DNA from: Schleiferiaceae bacterium | GTDB lineage: Bacteria > Bacteroidota > Bacteroidia > Flavobacteriales > Schleiferiaceae | DNA: 64,000 nt | Assembly (NCBI GenBank): GCA_018402665.1 | Contig: JAGYIN010000003.1 | Coordinates: 124,001 to 188,000, forward strand | Direction of reading: 5' to 3' | Shown here: piece after piece, positions 1 through 8,623 of the stretch | How the letters are laid out: each line of letters begins with the position of its first letter | How positions within the stretch are numbered: the stretch's first letter is position 1 | Translations under genes and position numbers: made by a program | The notes under the pieces: model-generated | Told to the model about the DNA's origin: nothing | Seen by the model: only the letters and a program-made list of their open reading frames with translations | Databases searched by the model: none

Positions 1-1
1 G

Positions 2-655
2 GATTACTTCCACTGTACCTCAAACAATACCATTTACGGTACACAAATGAAGTCTTTTCCCGAGACGAATGTGCCGATTATTTGCGATATGAGTTCCGAT
101 ATTTTCTCTCGTTCGGTAGATGTAAGCAAATTTGATTTGATTTATGCGGGCGCCCAAAAGAACTTAGGTCCTGCTGGGGCAACGTTAGTGATTGTGCGCA
201 AGGATGCCTTAGGGAAATCGGGCCGTTACATACCTACCATGCTAAAATACCAAACTCATATAGACAAAGGCAGCATGTTTAATACGCCTCCTGTATTCTC
301 AGTATATGTCAGTATGTTGACTTTGCGCTGGTTGAAAGAAAACGGTGGCGTTGAAGCGATTGAAGCGCGCAATGCGGCTAAAGCAGCGCTGTTGTATAAC
401 GAAATTGATCGCAATCCACTTTTTGTGGGGACTGCTGAGGTAGAGGACCGCTCTACGATGAATGCATGTTTCTTATTGAAAGATGAGGCGCACAAAACGG
501 CCTTTGAAGCGCTGGTTAAAGCGGCTAAAATAAACGGAATTAACGGTCACCGCGATGTTGGTGGTTACCGTGCATCGATGTACAATGCATTAGGCTTAGA
601 CAGTGTTCAGGCGTTAGTGGATTGTATGCAAGAATTAGAAAAAACACACGCATGA
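2..655 (+). CDS. serC: Phosphoserine aminotransferase, 3' part (5' end outside window)
   Basis: SerC is a cytosolic PLP enzyme that converts 3-phosphohydroxypyruvate and glutamate to phosphoserine, the second step of serine synthesis. The reading frame is open from base 2, before the ATG listed at 47, and includes the SerC-typical [12 protein letters not shown]. The PLP-binding lysine lies in [12 protein letters not shown]. The C-terminal domain ends with [17 protein letters not shown], which matches the family's phosphate-binding end. About 217 residues are visible and roughly 140 are expected to be missing at the N-terminus. The stop overlaps the serA start as ATGA, so the two are almost certainly co-transcribed and translationally coupled. 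Confidence 0.96.
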   Translation, partial: DYFHCTSNNTIYGTQMKSFPETNVPIICDMSSDIFSRSVDVSKFDLIYAGAQKNLGPAGATLVIVRKDALGKSGRYIPTMLKYQTHIDKGSMFNTPPVFSVYVSMLTLRWLKENGGVEAIEARNAAKAALLYNEIDRNPLFVGTAEVEDRSTMNACFLLKDEAHKTAFEALVKAAKINGINGHRDVGGYRASMYNALGLDSVQALVDCMQELEKTHA

Positions 656-1602
656 AAGTATTAGCAAACGACGGAATTTCAGCTTCGGGAATCGCAGCGA
701 TAGAGGCTTCAGGGCACGAATTAATCACCACTAAAGTCGCTCAAGAGCAACTGGAAAGCTACATCAACGAACACCAGATTGATGTGGTTTTGGTGCGTTC
801 AGCAACTACGGTGCGCAAGGAATTGATTGATGCGTGTCCTTCAATAAAAGGCATCGGTCGCGGTGGCGTAGGTATGGATAATATCGATGTGGCGTATGCG
901 CGTGAGAAAGGCCTCAAAGTCTTTAATACGCCTGCAGCGTCTTCAGATTCTGTCGCGGAATTAGTGATGGGACACATGCGAACGTTGGTACGTTTCCTAC
1001 ACGACTCCAATAGAAACATGCCGCTCGACGGTGATTCAAAATTCGCGTCGTTGAAAAAAGCCTATGCCGGCGGGATGGAATTGCGCGGTAGAACTTTAGG
1101 TATTGTTGGATTCGGTCGCATCGGTCAAGCTTTGGCGAAATTGGCTATTGGTGCGGGAATGGAAGTCGTTTTCTCCGATATGCACAATGATCATATGGAT
1201 GTGGCATTGGAATTCTTTGACGGTCAATCGTTAAGCTTCACATGTAAGAATGTAGGCTTGGAAGGCGTGTTGGCACAATCGGATTTCATTTCACTACACG
1301 TTCCAGGCGGCGATTTGATTGGCGCAGCGGAAATTGCAAAAATGAAGGACGGTGTATTCTTATTAAATGCTGCGCGCGGCGGAGTAATTAATGAAGAGGC
1401 ATTGCTTGATGCGCTTGAGAGCGGCAAAGTAGCTGGAGCTGGACTAGATGTTTTCAAGAATGAGCCTACGCCTGCTGTAAAAGTATTAATGAATGGAAAA
1501 GTGAGTCTTACTCCGCACATTGGTGCAGCAACGGGGGAGGCACAAGATCGCATAGGGACTGAATTGGCATCCCATATTGATGCGCTCGCGGCAAGTCTTT
1601 AA
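652..1602 (+). CDS. serA: D-3-phosphoglycerate dehydrogenase, short form without ACT domain
   Basis: SerA oxidises 3-phosphoglycerate with NAD+, the first committed step of serine synthesis. The start at 652 overlaps the serC stop (ATGA) and gives the usual MKVLAND start; the listed start at 622 only adds out-of-family residues. The protein has 316 residues. The Rossmann motif GFGRIGQ lies near residue 151, the catalytic Arg in NAARGGVI near 239, Glu in DVFKNEP, and His in [12 protein letters not shown] near 288. The C-terminal ACT regulatory domain of the long E. coli form is absent, so serine feedback through that domain is not expected. A terminator follows directly. Confidence 0.95.
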   Translation: MKVLANDGISASGIAAIEASGHELITTKVAQEQLESYINEHQIDVVLVRSATTVRKELIDACPSIKGIGRGGVGMDNIDVAYAREKGLKVFNTPAASSDSVAELVMGHMRTLVRFLHDSNRNMPLDGDSKFASLKKAYAGGMELRGRTLGIVGFGRIGQALAKLAIGAGMEVVFSDMHNDHMDVALEFFDGQSLSFTCKNVGLEGVLAQSDFISLHVPGGDLIGAAEIAKMKDGVFLLNAARGGVINEEALLDALESGKVAGAGLDVFKNEPTPAVKVLMNGKVSLTPHIGAATGEAQDRIGTELASHIDALAASL

Positions 1603-1625
1603 CGACGACTCAAAACTTTTTGATG

Positions 1626-1657
1626 AGCCCTGCGGATTCCGCGGGGCTTTTCTTTTT
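1626..1657 (+). terminator. Intrinsic terminator after serA
   Basis: A GC-rich stem (AGCCCTGCGG / CCGCGGGGCT, one T-G wobble, ATT loop) is followed by a T-rich tract. It lies 24 bases after the serA stop and 45 bases before the DUF1015 start, so the DUF1015 operon may have its own promoter or be reached by read-through. Confidence 0.85.
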
Positions 1658-1701
1658 TGATTGTGTAATTTCACTTCAAGAACCACCAACAGTATAGCGC
1701 T

Positions 1702-2868
1702 ATGCTCCGACCATTTAAAGCGGTACGTCCTACGCGAGACAAAGCTTACCTTGTAGCTACCCGTTCCTACATTACCTACGGTGCTGAGGAGCTCGATGAT
1801 AAATTGGAAAACAATCCGTACACGTTCCTGCACGTCATTAATCCAAACGCATTGCCGGATGCAAATTACAAGGACCGTTTCAGTGCGGTTCGTGGCCGTT
1901 ACAACCGTTTCGAGCAAGAAGGTATTTTCATGCAGGAAACCCATCCAACGTATTACCTCTACGAGCAGAAAACGCCAACGGCTACCTATACGGGTGTCAT
2001 AGGCTTGCTGGATGCTGAAAGTGTGGTGAATGGCACAACCCTTCCACACGAGAAAACCATTGCTAAACGAGAACACATATTTGCTCGGTATTTAAGTATT
2101 ACTGGGTTTCAAGCGGAACCGGTTTTGGTCTTTGGTTCGACTAATGAATCGTATACAGCGTTAGTCGAAAGTATCAAGGAGGAACGACCGGAGTATGAGT
2201 TTTCCTCTACGGATCGTTACCGTCACCGCATGTGGGTGGTGCCGGCGGAACATGCCCATGAATTGGTTCAATTCTTCGAGCAATCGGGGACGAAATATAT
2301 TGCCGATGGACACCATCGTTTGGCCTCATCGGTACGCGTAGCCCAGGATGCACCGGACAATCCATTGGCACAGGGGGTACTTTGTATGTTCATGGCGGAG
2401 GAGCAAGTCGGTATCGAATCATTTGAACGTTGGTTCGACTTAAGCAATGATTCCTTCGATCTTGCTGATCTTGAGGCGCACTATATCCTCGAGCCTATTG
2501 AAGCGCCAACGGACCATTTTAATGGCATCAGTTTCCAATGCTTCTTTGAAGGAAGTTGGTATAATTTACGCAGTAGAGCCTCGAAGGGAGAGGTCTTGCC
2601 TTCTCAAGAGTTGCTGGATACTATTCTTTATCCGCTGCTTGATGTTGTGGATCCTAGAAATGATGGGCGTTTACATTATCACAGACAAACGGAATTGGAC
2701 CGTAGCGCCGAGATGGTGCGAAAGGGGTATGCATTGGGATTTCGCTTACCGCCGGTAAGTGTAAAACTATTGAAAGAAATCGCTGTTAATAAGGGGTCTA
2801 TGCCGCCAAAGAGCACGTATATTGAACCCAAATTAAGGAGCGGTTTACTTCTTCATCTTTTTAAATGA
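1702..2868 (+). CDS. DUF1015 family protein
   Basis: This 388-residue cytosolic protein belongs to DUF1015 (COG4198), a conserved family that often follows serC and serA in Bacteroidota. I see no signal peptide. Family signatures are the N-terminal LRPFKAVRP, an LPHEKT motif near residue 115 and YIADGHHRLASS with DGHHR at about 202-206. The DGHHR box resembles the one in the free-serine kinases SerK and SbnI (ParB/sulfiredoxin-type fold). It overlaps the YggS gene by ATGA. Its position suggests a role in serine or phosphoserine metabolism, which is inference; no reaction can be read from the sequence alone. Confidence 0.88.
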   Translation: MLRPFKAVRPTRDKAYLVATRSYITYGAEELDDKLENNPYTFLHVINPNALPDANYKDRFSAVRGRYNRFEQEGIFMQETHPTYYLYEQKTPTATYTGVIGLLDAESVVNGTTLPHEKTIAKREHIFARYLSITGFQAEPVLVFGSTNESYTALVESIKEERPEYEFSSTDRYRHRMWVVPAEHAHELVQFFEQSGTKYIADGHHRLASSVRVAQDAPDNPLAQGVLCMFMAEEQVGIESFERWFDLSNDSFDLADLEAHYILEPIEAPTDHFNGISFQCFFEGSWYNLRSRASKGEVLPSQELLDTILYPLLDVVDPRNDGRLHYHRQTELDRSAEMVRKGYALGFRLPPVSVKLLKEIAVNKGSMPPKSTYIEPKLRSGLLLHLFK

Positions 2869-3521
2869 CACAAATTCAATCAGCTTTAAAATCCGTTTGC
2901 GCCTCACTTCAAGAAGGGGTGGAGCTGGTAGCAGTGAGTAAGACGAAGCCCGTAGCGCTTTTATTGGAAGCGTACGAAGCTGGGCAGCGTGATTTTGGCG
3001 AGAACAAGGTTCAAGAAATGGCGCTCAAAGCAGCGACCATGCCTGAGGACATCCGCTGGCACATGATCGGTCATGTACAAACGAACAAAATCAAGTACAT
3101 GGCGCCTTTTGTTCATTTGGTGCACGGGGTTGATCGAGAAAAAGTCTTAAAAGAATTGGACAAACAAGCAAAGAAAGTAAGCCGCATTATCGACTGTCTT
3201 TTGCAAGTCCATATTGCCCAGGAGGAAACGAAATTTGGTTGGTCTGTGGCGGAATTGGAAGCGCTATTGCCGCATATGTCCCTATACCCAAATGTTCGCG
3301 TACGCGGATTGATGGGAATGGCATCAAACACTGACGATGAGCATCAGGTGCGTAGAGAGTTTTTGGACCTCAACGACCTCTATAAAAAGCATGCGCAGGC
3401 GCAGCATTGGGATACTTTAAGTATCGGAATGAGCGGCGATTATGCCATTGCGATGGAATGTGGTGCCACGCACGTGAGAATAGGCTCTGCCGTCTTTGGT
3501 GCAAGAAATGATGCGCCATGA
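2865..3521 (+). CDS. YggS/PLPBP family pyridoxal-phosphate homeostasis protein
   Basis: This is a 218-residue single-domain TIM-barrel PLP carrier (YggS, YlmE, PROSC family). The family has no established catalytic activity and buffers vitamin B6 and amino-acid pools. The PLP lysine is in LVAVSKTKP near the N-terminus, followed by the family motifs FGENKVQE, WHMIGHVQTNK and, near the C-terminus, LSIGMSGDYAIA and VRIGSAVFG. Length is slightly below the usual 225-235. Start and stop both overlap neighbours by ATGA, placing it between the DUF1015 protein and the exonuclease in one tightly coupled operon. Confidence 0.94.
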   Translation: MTQIQSALKSVCASLQEGVELVAVSKTKPVALLLEAYEAGQRDFGENKVQEMALKAATMPEDIRWHMIGHVQTNKIKYMAPFVHLVHGVDREKVLKELDKQAKKVSRIIDCLLQVHIAQEETKFGWSVAELEALLPHMSLYPNVRVRGLMGMASNTDDEHQVRREFLDLNDLYKKHAQAQHWDTLSIGMSGDYAIAMECGATHVRIGSAVFGARNDAP

Positions 3522-4846
3522 AATTTGCAGTAGTTGATATAGAATGTACCGGTGGAACATTTGGTTCGGAGCGAATCATTGATGTCGCCATATTCGTGTT
3601 GGAAAATGGGGAAGTAGTGGACCAATTGGTATCTCTCGTAAACCCTGAAAAAGGCATTGATCCGTACGTGACTAAATTGACGGGAATCACCAATAAAATG
3701 GTGCGCACGGCTCCAAAATTTTATGAATTGGCCAAACGCGTGGTGAAGATCACTGAGGATTGTACGTTCGTCGCACACAACATTAGCTTTGATTACCGCG
3801 TTTTTCAGCAGGAATTTGAATCTATGGGATTCGATTACCACCGTGCTACCCTCGATACCATTCCCTATTGCGAGCGCATCTTCCCGGATTGGGAAAATTA
3901 CGGTTTGAAGACGGTAAGCAAAGAACTGGGATTGGTGAATTCAGCGCGCCATAGAGCAGAAGGCGATGCACGATTGACCCTTGAGTTGTTAAAGCTATTG
4001 CTGGAAAAAGATCGCGATGCTTATTTGAACAAAGTTCACGTCAGTAAAGAAGCGAGCGTACGTAAGAATCCGTTCAAGCTGCAGGTCAAGAACATGCAGA
4101 ATAAAGTGGGCATTTATTACATCTATAATGAGGCAGGCGAGGCCATTTATGTGGGTTCAAGTAAGGATTTGCAAAACAGCATCAACCGACATTTCGTTGC
4201 CGATAATAAAATAGCACTGGCCTTGCAGCAGGAGGCGGCAACACTTGAGGTCGAAGAGTTAGGTAATGAGGCTGTGGCTGAGGTTTTGGTACGATCGACC
4301 CTAGATAAGCATCGCCCCATTTACAATGTCACAAAGAAAAAGCAGTTTTTAAACTTCGGTATTTTCGTAGATGCGAAAAAGGGAGCGGAAATAGATCATG
4401 TACGAGTCTTTCCGGTACGTCATAAGGCCCCCGATTTTTATTTTGAAGGTCCTAAAACCATTTATCCCTGGTTGCAAAAAGTAATGATGTCCGAGGGACT
4501 GGATCCCTTTGTCTTTCTCTTAGACAGAGACCGCGAGCATTATTTCAAGCACACGCAAAATTTACAGTGGAAAGCTAAAAGTAAGCGTATCGGCATAAGT
4601 ACTTTGCGCAGTTACATGTTGCCTCAGGATGGCGTTTTGATCGGTCCTGGACGAAAATCAACAGAGCAATGTGCCATCATCGTAGAGAATTTCCGAGTGC
4701 TCGGATACACGTATTTTTATCTGGCGACAGACTCAACGAACATCGCGCAACTGAAGAAGCGTATGGTGCACCTAGAAAGTGATGCCTATACCGTAGGAGT
4801 GATGCACCATTACCTGCAATTAGGCTACCTTAAAGTATTGGGTTAA
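3518..4846 (+). CDS. DnaQ-like 3'-5' exonuclease fused to a GIY-YIG nuclease domain
   Basis: This 442-residue protein carries two nuclease domains. The N-terminal part (about 1-165) is a DEDDh exonuclease: VVDIECTGG supplies the first Asp and Glu, AHNISFDYRVF the next Asp, and RHRAEGDARLT the final His and Asp. From about residue 197 comes a GIY-YIG domain like the N-terminus of UvrC/Cho (VGIYYIYN ... AIYVGSSKDLQ). The remaining roughly 170 residues match no motif I know; the helix-hairpin-helix and UvrB-binding parts of UvrC are not evident. A role in DNA repair or nucleic-acid processing is likely. The stop is directly adjacent to the stop of the convergent next gene with no terminator between. 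Confidence 0.88.
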   Translation: MKFAVVDIECTGGTFGSERIIDVAIFVLENGEVVDQLVSLVNPEKGIDPYVTKLTGITNKMVRTAPKFYELAKRVVKITEDCTFVAHNISFDYRVFQQEFESMGFDYHRATLDTIPYCERIFPDWENYGLKTVSKELGLVNSARHRAEGDARLTLELLKLLLEKDRDAYLNKVHVSKEASVRKNPFKLQVKNMQNKVGIYYIYNEAGEAIYVGSSKDLQNSINRHFVADNKIALALQQEAATLEVEELGNEAVAEVLVRSTLDKHRPIYNVTKKKQFLNFGIFVDAKKGAEIDHVRVFPVRHKAPDFYFEGPKTIYPWLQKVMMSEGLDPFVFLLDRDREHYFKHTQNLQWKAKSKRIGISTLRSYMLPQDGVLIGPGRKSTEQCAIIVENFRVLGYTYFYLATDSTNIAQLKKRMVHLESDAYTVGVMHHYLQLGYLKVLG

Positions 4847-5497
4847 TTACTTGAAAAAGTAAGTGAGACTCACCATGATTTGACTCCGTCTCGCATCTAA
4901 ATTAAAGTTGTAATCGGTGCCTCCGTTATCTGTGTAGGTCACGTTTCTCGAAAGCATGCCGAAACCTCCTTCGTACTTTACTTCTCCCATGAGGCGCCAT
5001 AGCTTTAGTCCTGCCTGAATATGCCAGCCCCATGTGAGGTTAGCCTCCTGGTCGTTTGACCACAATGCGCTTGCATCAGCAAAGGGTAGGGATGGGGTGC
5101 CTCCTAAACCTGCGTACGCCGGCCCAAATTTAGCACCCGCACTAATGGGGAAATCCAAGCGTCTTACAGTGGAGCTTAGGTCAATTTCCTGACCACCGTC
5201 TGTAATAATGAGTGTTTCTTTAAACTGCGTGTACAGGGCTTCACCATGGACATAAACCGGAACTAAGGGAAGGCTGATTCGCGTAATTCCTCCGAAATGG
5301 AATCCGTTTTGAAAATCCGTTTGAAGGTTGGATATGTCGTAGGCTTGGTCGTTGTAGATGGCAAGTATATCTGCAGCGCTCAGCGCACTTTGCGGATAAT
5401 TTACGCCGCCTTTTACGCCGAATTTTATCACCTTGAACTGCCCAAAGCTGAGGTTCGAGAGAAGTAAGAAGGCGATAAGCGATAGGCTGTGTTTCAT
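4847..5497 (-). CDS. Outer-membrane beta-barrel-like hypothetical protein
   Basis: Start chosen at 5497 (MKHSLSLIAF), because it begins a clean signal peptide ending near LSFGQ; the listed start at 5533 adds a non-conserved extension. The 216-residue product has alternating polar and hydrophobic strands and ends in an aromatic residue (VSLTYFFK), as outer-membrane barrels do. I read it as a small porin-like or OmpA-like barrel (outer membrane beta-barrel domain class) of unknown role. It follows purC on the same strand with a 47-base gap and converges on the exonuclease gene with zero spacing. Confidence 0.75.
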   Translation of the reverse strand: MKHSLSLIAFLLLSNLSFGQFKVIKFGVKGGVNYPQSALSAADILAIYNDQAYDISNLQTDFQNGFHFGGITRISLPLVPVYVHGEALYTQFKETLIITDGGQEIDLSSTVRRLDFPISAGAKFGPAYAGLGGTPSLPFADASALWSNDQEANLTWGWHIQAGLKLWRLMGEVKYEGGFGMLSRNVTYTDNGGTDYNFNLDARRSQIMVSLTYFFK

Positions 5498-5544
5498 GTA
5501 TACTTTTCTATATATCAACAAAAACGATTCCAAATTAAACAGGC

Positions 5545-6495
5545 TTATCCCGAAAAGGTGGAGAGGTAGTTCTCAACGTTCGTTTGAATGCGCTCTTCAG
5601 CCCCTTCGTCACTAACTTTATGGAATGTTTTTCCAGTAATTTTTTCATAGAGTTCTTGGTACCGATTGCTGACCAATTCTACGAAATCATCCGTCATTTC
5701 AGGCACCTGTTGACCGTCCTTGCCTTGGAATCCATTTTCCATGAGCCATTCCCGAACGAACTCTTTAGAAAGTTGACGCTGCGCCTCGTTGGCATTTTGT
5801 CGCTCCTCATAACCTTCAGCGTAGAAATAACGAGAACTGTCGGGTGTGTGAATTTCATCAATCAGCACGATCGTACCATCAGCGAGTTTTCCAAACTCAT
5901 ATTTTGTATCCACAAGAATGAGCCCGCGTTCGGCGGCCATTTCTGAGCCGCGTTTAAACAGAGCACGGGTGTAGTGTTCTAATTGAAGATAATCGGCTTC
6001 ACTCACGATACCTCTTGCAATAATGTCTTCGCGTGAGATATCTTCATCGTGCGCGCCGTGTTCCGCTTTTGTTGCAGGAGTTATAATAGGTTCCGGGAAC
6101 GCATCATTTTCTTTTATTCCCTCAGGCAGAACAATCCCGCATAATTCGCGAACGCCGCTCTTATAGGTTCTAGCAGCATGCCCTGCGAGGTAACCGCGAA
6201 TGACCATTTCCACTTTGAACGGTTCTGCGCGATGGCCGATGGTTACCTGAGCATCAGGAGATGCAAGACGCCAGTTGGGAACGATATCTTTTGTAGCCTC
6301 AAGGAAGTGCGCTGCGATCTGATTCAATACTTGACCTTTTCCTGGAATGGGGCGAGGAAGCACCACGTCAAATGCAGAAATGCGATTCGATGCAACCATT
6401 ACCAGAACATCACGTCCTATAGTGTATACATCGCGTACTTTTCCTCGGTAGAAATGCGTTAATCCGGAAAACTGATAAGTGGGCTCTTGATTCAT
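5545..6495 (-). CDS. purC: SAICAR synthetase (phosphoribosylaminoimidazole-succinocarboxamide synthase)
   Basis: PurC joins CAIR and aspartate with ATP in de novo purine synthesis. The product of about 316 residues has the family motifs [10 protein letters not shown] near the N-terminus, [33 protein letters not shown] and [10 protein letters not shown], and [12 protein letters not shown] toward the C-terminus. Length matches the longer bacterial/yeast-type PurC rather than the 237-residue E. coli form. I chose the ATG at 6495, two bases after the phoH stop; an in-frame TTG at 6501 would add two residues. It is coupled to phoH upstream. Another purine gene, purL, lies at 39.7 kb and is not clustered with it. 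Confidence 0.96.
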   Translation of the reverse strand: MNQEPTYQFSGLTHFYRGKVRDVYTIGRDVLVMVASNRISAFDVVLPRPIPGKGQVLNQIAAHFLEATKDIVPNWRLASPDAQVTIGHRAEPFKVEMVIRGYLAGHAARTYKSGVRELCGIVLPEGIKENDAFPEPIITPATKAEHGAHDEDISREDIIARGIVSEADYLQLEHYTRALFKRGSEMAAERGLILVDTKYEFGKLADGTIVLIDEIHTPDSSRYFYAEGYEERQNANEAQRQLSKEFVREWLMENGFQGKDGQQVPEMTDDFVELVSNRYQELYEKITGKTFHKVSDEGAEERIQTNVENYLSTFSG

Positions 6496-6497
6496 GA

Positions 6498-7442
6498 TCA
6501 ATCTTTTTGTTCGTATGCTTTAATAATTTGTTTCACCAGTGGATGGCGAATGACATCTCTTCCGTCCAAATAAACGAAACCAATTCCTTTCACGTCACTG
6601 AGGTAGCTGATGGCCTCTTTGAGTCCAGATTTCTGATGCTTTGGCAGGTCGATTTGAGAGGTGTCCCCAGTAATAATGAACCGTGCGCTTTCTCCCATAC
6701 GTGTCAAAAACATCTTCATTTGCGAGGTAGTCGTGTTTTGACTTTCGTCGAGAATAACAAAGGCATCGTCCAGGGTGCGTCCGCGCATAAAGGCCAATGG
6801 CGCAATCTCTATAGTTTTATTTTCAAGGTAAAATTCCAATTTTTCTTTCGGAATCATGTCCCGCAATGCATCGTACAGCGGGGCCAAATAGGGATCCAGT
6901 TTCTCCTTTAGATCGCCCGGCAAGAAGCCAAGGTTTTCTCCTGCTTCCACCGCGGGTCGCGTTAAAATGATGCGTCGTACCTCACGATTTTTTAGCGCAC
7001 GTACGGCCAATGCTACCGCTGTGTAGGTTTTTCCCGTACCCGCTGGCCCAATTGCGAAAACCATGTCGTTGTCGATACTGGACTCGATGAGTTTATATTG
7101 ATTCGGCGTCTTCGCTTTGATGATGCGTCCGGATGGACCATGCAAAATCACCTCATCCTTCAGCAGGGTGTAATTTTCTTTTGCCGCATCGTTCGCTTGC
7201 ACGAGGTTGTCGAAGGCACGCTGATCTAAGGTTTTATGCTTTTCAACATACGCGAGAATACCGTCAAGTTTATCTTCAAACTCTAGGACGATTTCTTCAG
7301 GACCACTCACCTTTATTTTGTGGCCACGTGCAACAATCTTCAGCTTTGGGAAATAGGTTCCAATCTGCTTTAGGAACGTATTACTGGGTCCGTAAAGTTG
7401 TGCTGGATCGGCCCCTGTGAGTTCAAATATGCGTTCTGTCAA
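6498..7442 (-). CDS. PhoH family ATPase (TTG start)
   Basis: PhoH-like cytosolic NTPase of 314 residues, related to helicase superfamily 1 cores; the family is tied to phosphate starvation and RNA metabolism but its task is not settled. Walker A is [11 protein letters not shown] and Walker B is [20 protein letters not shown] and RHPLVKQII are family signatures. An N-terminal KH-like region precedes the ATPase. The family-typical start (TERIFELTG) is encoded by TTG at 7442, with an in-frame TAA directly upstream, so no ATG start is possible without losing conserved residues. It is co-directional with purC, two bases apart. Confidence 0.93.
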   Translation of the reverse strand: MTERIFELTGADPAQLYGPSNTFLKQIGTYFPKLKIVARGHKIKVSGPEEIVLEFEDKLDGILAYVEKHKTLDQRAFDNLVQANDAAKENYTLLKDEVILHGPSGRIIKAKTPNQYKLIESSIDNDMVFAIGPAGTGKTYTAVALAVRALKNREVRRIILTRPAVEAGENLGFLPGDLKEKLDPYLAPLYDALRDMIPKEKLEFYLENKTIEIAPLAFMRGRTLDDAFVILDESQNTTTSQMKMFLTRMGESARFIITGDTSQIDLPKHQKSGLKEAISYLSDVKGIGFVYLDGRDVIRHPLVKQIIKAYEQKD

Positions 7443-7484
7443 TTACTGCTACCTTGTATGGTGTAAATGAAGGCGGAATTGCCT

Positions 7485-7492
7485 TACTTTTG
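7485..7492 (+). promoter_or_regulatory. Candidate -7 box (TACTTTTG) for the SAM-hydrolase/gldFG operon
   Basis: TACTTTTG fits the Bacteroidota -7 consensus TAnnTTTG and lies 49 bases before the ATG at 7542 in the divergent phoH gap. I see no good TTG -33 box at the usual 17-23 base spacing, so this is a partial match. Confidence 0.5.
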
Positions 7493-7541
7493 ACAAAGTA
7501 ACTACATTTTTACCAATACACAACGCGGCATTAGCCCTTCT

Positions 7542-8330
7542 ATGGCGGTCATCACAGCAACTTCAGATTTTGGACCTAAAGACGCAACACTTGCGAAGGC
7601 AAAAGCGCACTTTATTCGCCGTGTCAAGGGGTTGCAATGGGTGGATATAAGTCATGAGGTTGAACCACATAACATTCAGCAAGCCTCTTTTCTTATAAAA
7701 CGCGCTTTTACAGCTTTTCCGACGGGTACTATTCACGTGGTTTTTGTAGGTAGCAGTCCACAGCAAGGGCTGACTTACGTTTGCATTAAAGCGAACGGTC
7801 AATACTTTATTGCTGCGAATAACGGCATATTACCGAGCCTTTTGATGGAGGCGAAGATTACGGATGCAAGAACATTGGATATACGCGGTGTAGATGCGAG
7901 CGATGTTTTCGCATTGTTCGCCACTGCTGCGGCCCATTTAGCAGAAGGAGGGAAATTAGAACTGCTCGGTCCTGTAGTGCAGCGGATCAAACGCATTAAG
8001 GAACACGAACCCATGGTTGAGGAGCAAATGATCCGTGGGTCAGTGGTCTATATTGATCATTACGGGACTTGTATTACGAACATTACAAAATCCATGTTTG
8101 ATGCCCAATTACGAGGGCGCAAACCTTCCGTAGAAACGCCGCGCAATCGGAGTATAGGCCGCTTTTACGACCGTATTGGCGATGTGCCTCCTGGAAAACT
8201 TGCCGCTATTTGGGACGAACACCAGCATTTGTGTATTGTGGTCGGGAAAAGTGGTGGCGAGCATGTAAAAGGATCGAACGAACTCTTGGGGATGAAAGTG
8301 CACGATTGGGTCAGAATGGATTTCATATGA
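7542..8330 (+). CDS. S-adenosyl-L-methionine hydrolase family protein (DUF62)
   Basis: This 262-residue protein belongs to the DUF62/SAM hydroxide adenosyltransferase family, whose studied members split SAM into adenosine and methionine. Family features are TATSDFGPKDA at the N-terminus, VDISHEVEPHNIQQASF, FPTGTIHVVFV, IAANNGILPSL, and YIDHYGTCITNIT in the C-terminal barrel. Where many members have VDPGVGT...R (with catalytic Asp and Arg), this one reads FVGSSPQQG, so hydrolase activity is uncertain. It is the first gene of a tightly overlapping run (ATGA with the next gene) that leads into gldFG and dnaN, an order known in Flavobacteria. Confidence 0.88.
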   Translation: MAVITATSDFGPKDATLAKAKAHFIRRVKGLQWVDISHEVEPHNIQQASFLIKRAFTAFPTGTIHVVFVGSSPQQGLTYVCIKANGQYFIAANNGILPSLLMEAKITDARTLDIRGVDASDVFALFATAAAHLAEGGKLELLGPVVQRIKRIKEHEPMVEEQMIRGSVVYIDHYGTCITNITKSMFDAQLRGRKPSVETPRNRSIGRFYDRIGDVPPGKLAAIWDEHQHLCIVVGKSGGEHVKGSNELLGMKVHDWVRMDFI

Positions 8331-8623
8331 TTGTAAGAATCGTCCAGCTGCCTATTGTGCCCGGAACTCCGAACGGCGTTGAATTTGAGGCGCTCTTTCA
8401 AGCCTATAAAACGGCTATTTTGGCTGCGTCGGGCTGTCAACGTGTCCAGCTATTGGCGGCGTCAAATTGCTTTTTCACCTACAGTTGGTGGGACAGTGAA
8501 AACGATTTAAATGCGTATCGGGACAGCGCCACCTTTGGGGTGGTTTGGCCCAAAACTAAAGCGCTATTTTCAGGCAAGCCTCAGGCTTGGACCTGTAACT
8601 CATTAGAGCATATGACCAAATGA
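8327..8623 (+). CDS. Small antibiotic-biosynthesis-monooxygenase (ABM) fold protein
   Basis: The start at 8327 overlaps the previous stop (ATGA) and gives MIVRIVQLPI, the first strand of a ferredoxin-like dimeric alpha-beta barrel; the listed start at 8210 lies inside the previous gene. The 98-residue product has the ABM layout: a first strand, a helix with FEALFQAYK, a strand with VQLLAASN, an aromatic strand FFTYSWWDSENDLNAYRDS and a C-terminal strand. Members include quinol monooxygenases and proteins with no known substrate. It overlaps the fused gldFG gene by ATGA. The specific reaction cannot be told. Confidence 0.8.
   Translation: MIVRIVQLPIVPGTPNGVEFEALFQAYKTAILAASGCQRVQLLAASNCFFTYSWWDSENDLNAYRDSATFGVVWPKTKALFSGKPQAWTCNSLEHMTK

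Noticed and set aside
1486-2076. 196-residue minus-strand ORF across serA/DUF1015
   Set aside because: It is antisense to two conserved genes and the terminator and has no motif; a shadow ORF.
3440-3841. 133-residue minus-strand ORF across the YggS/exonuclease junction
   Set aside because: Antisense to two conserved genes with ATGA coupling; no independent support.
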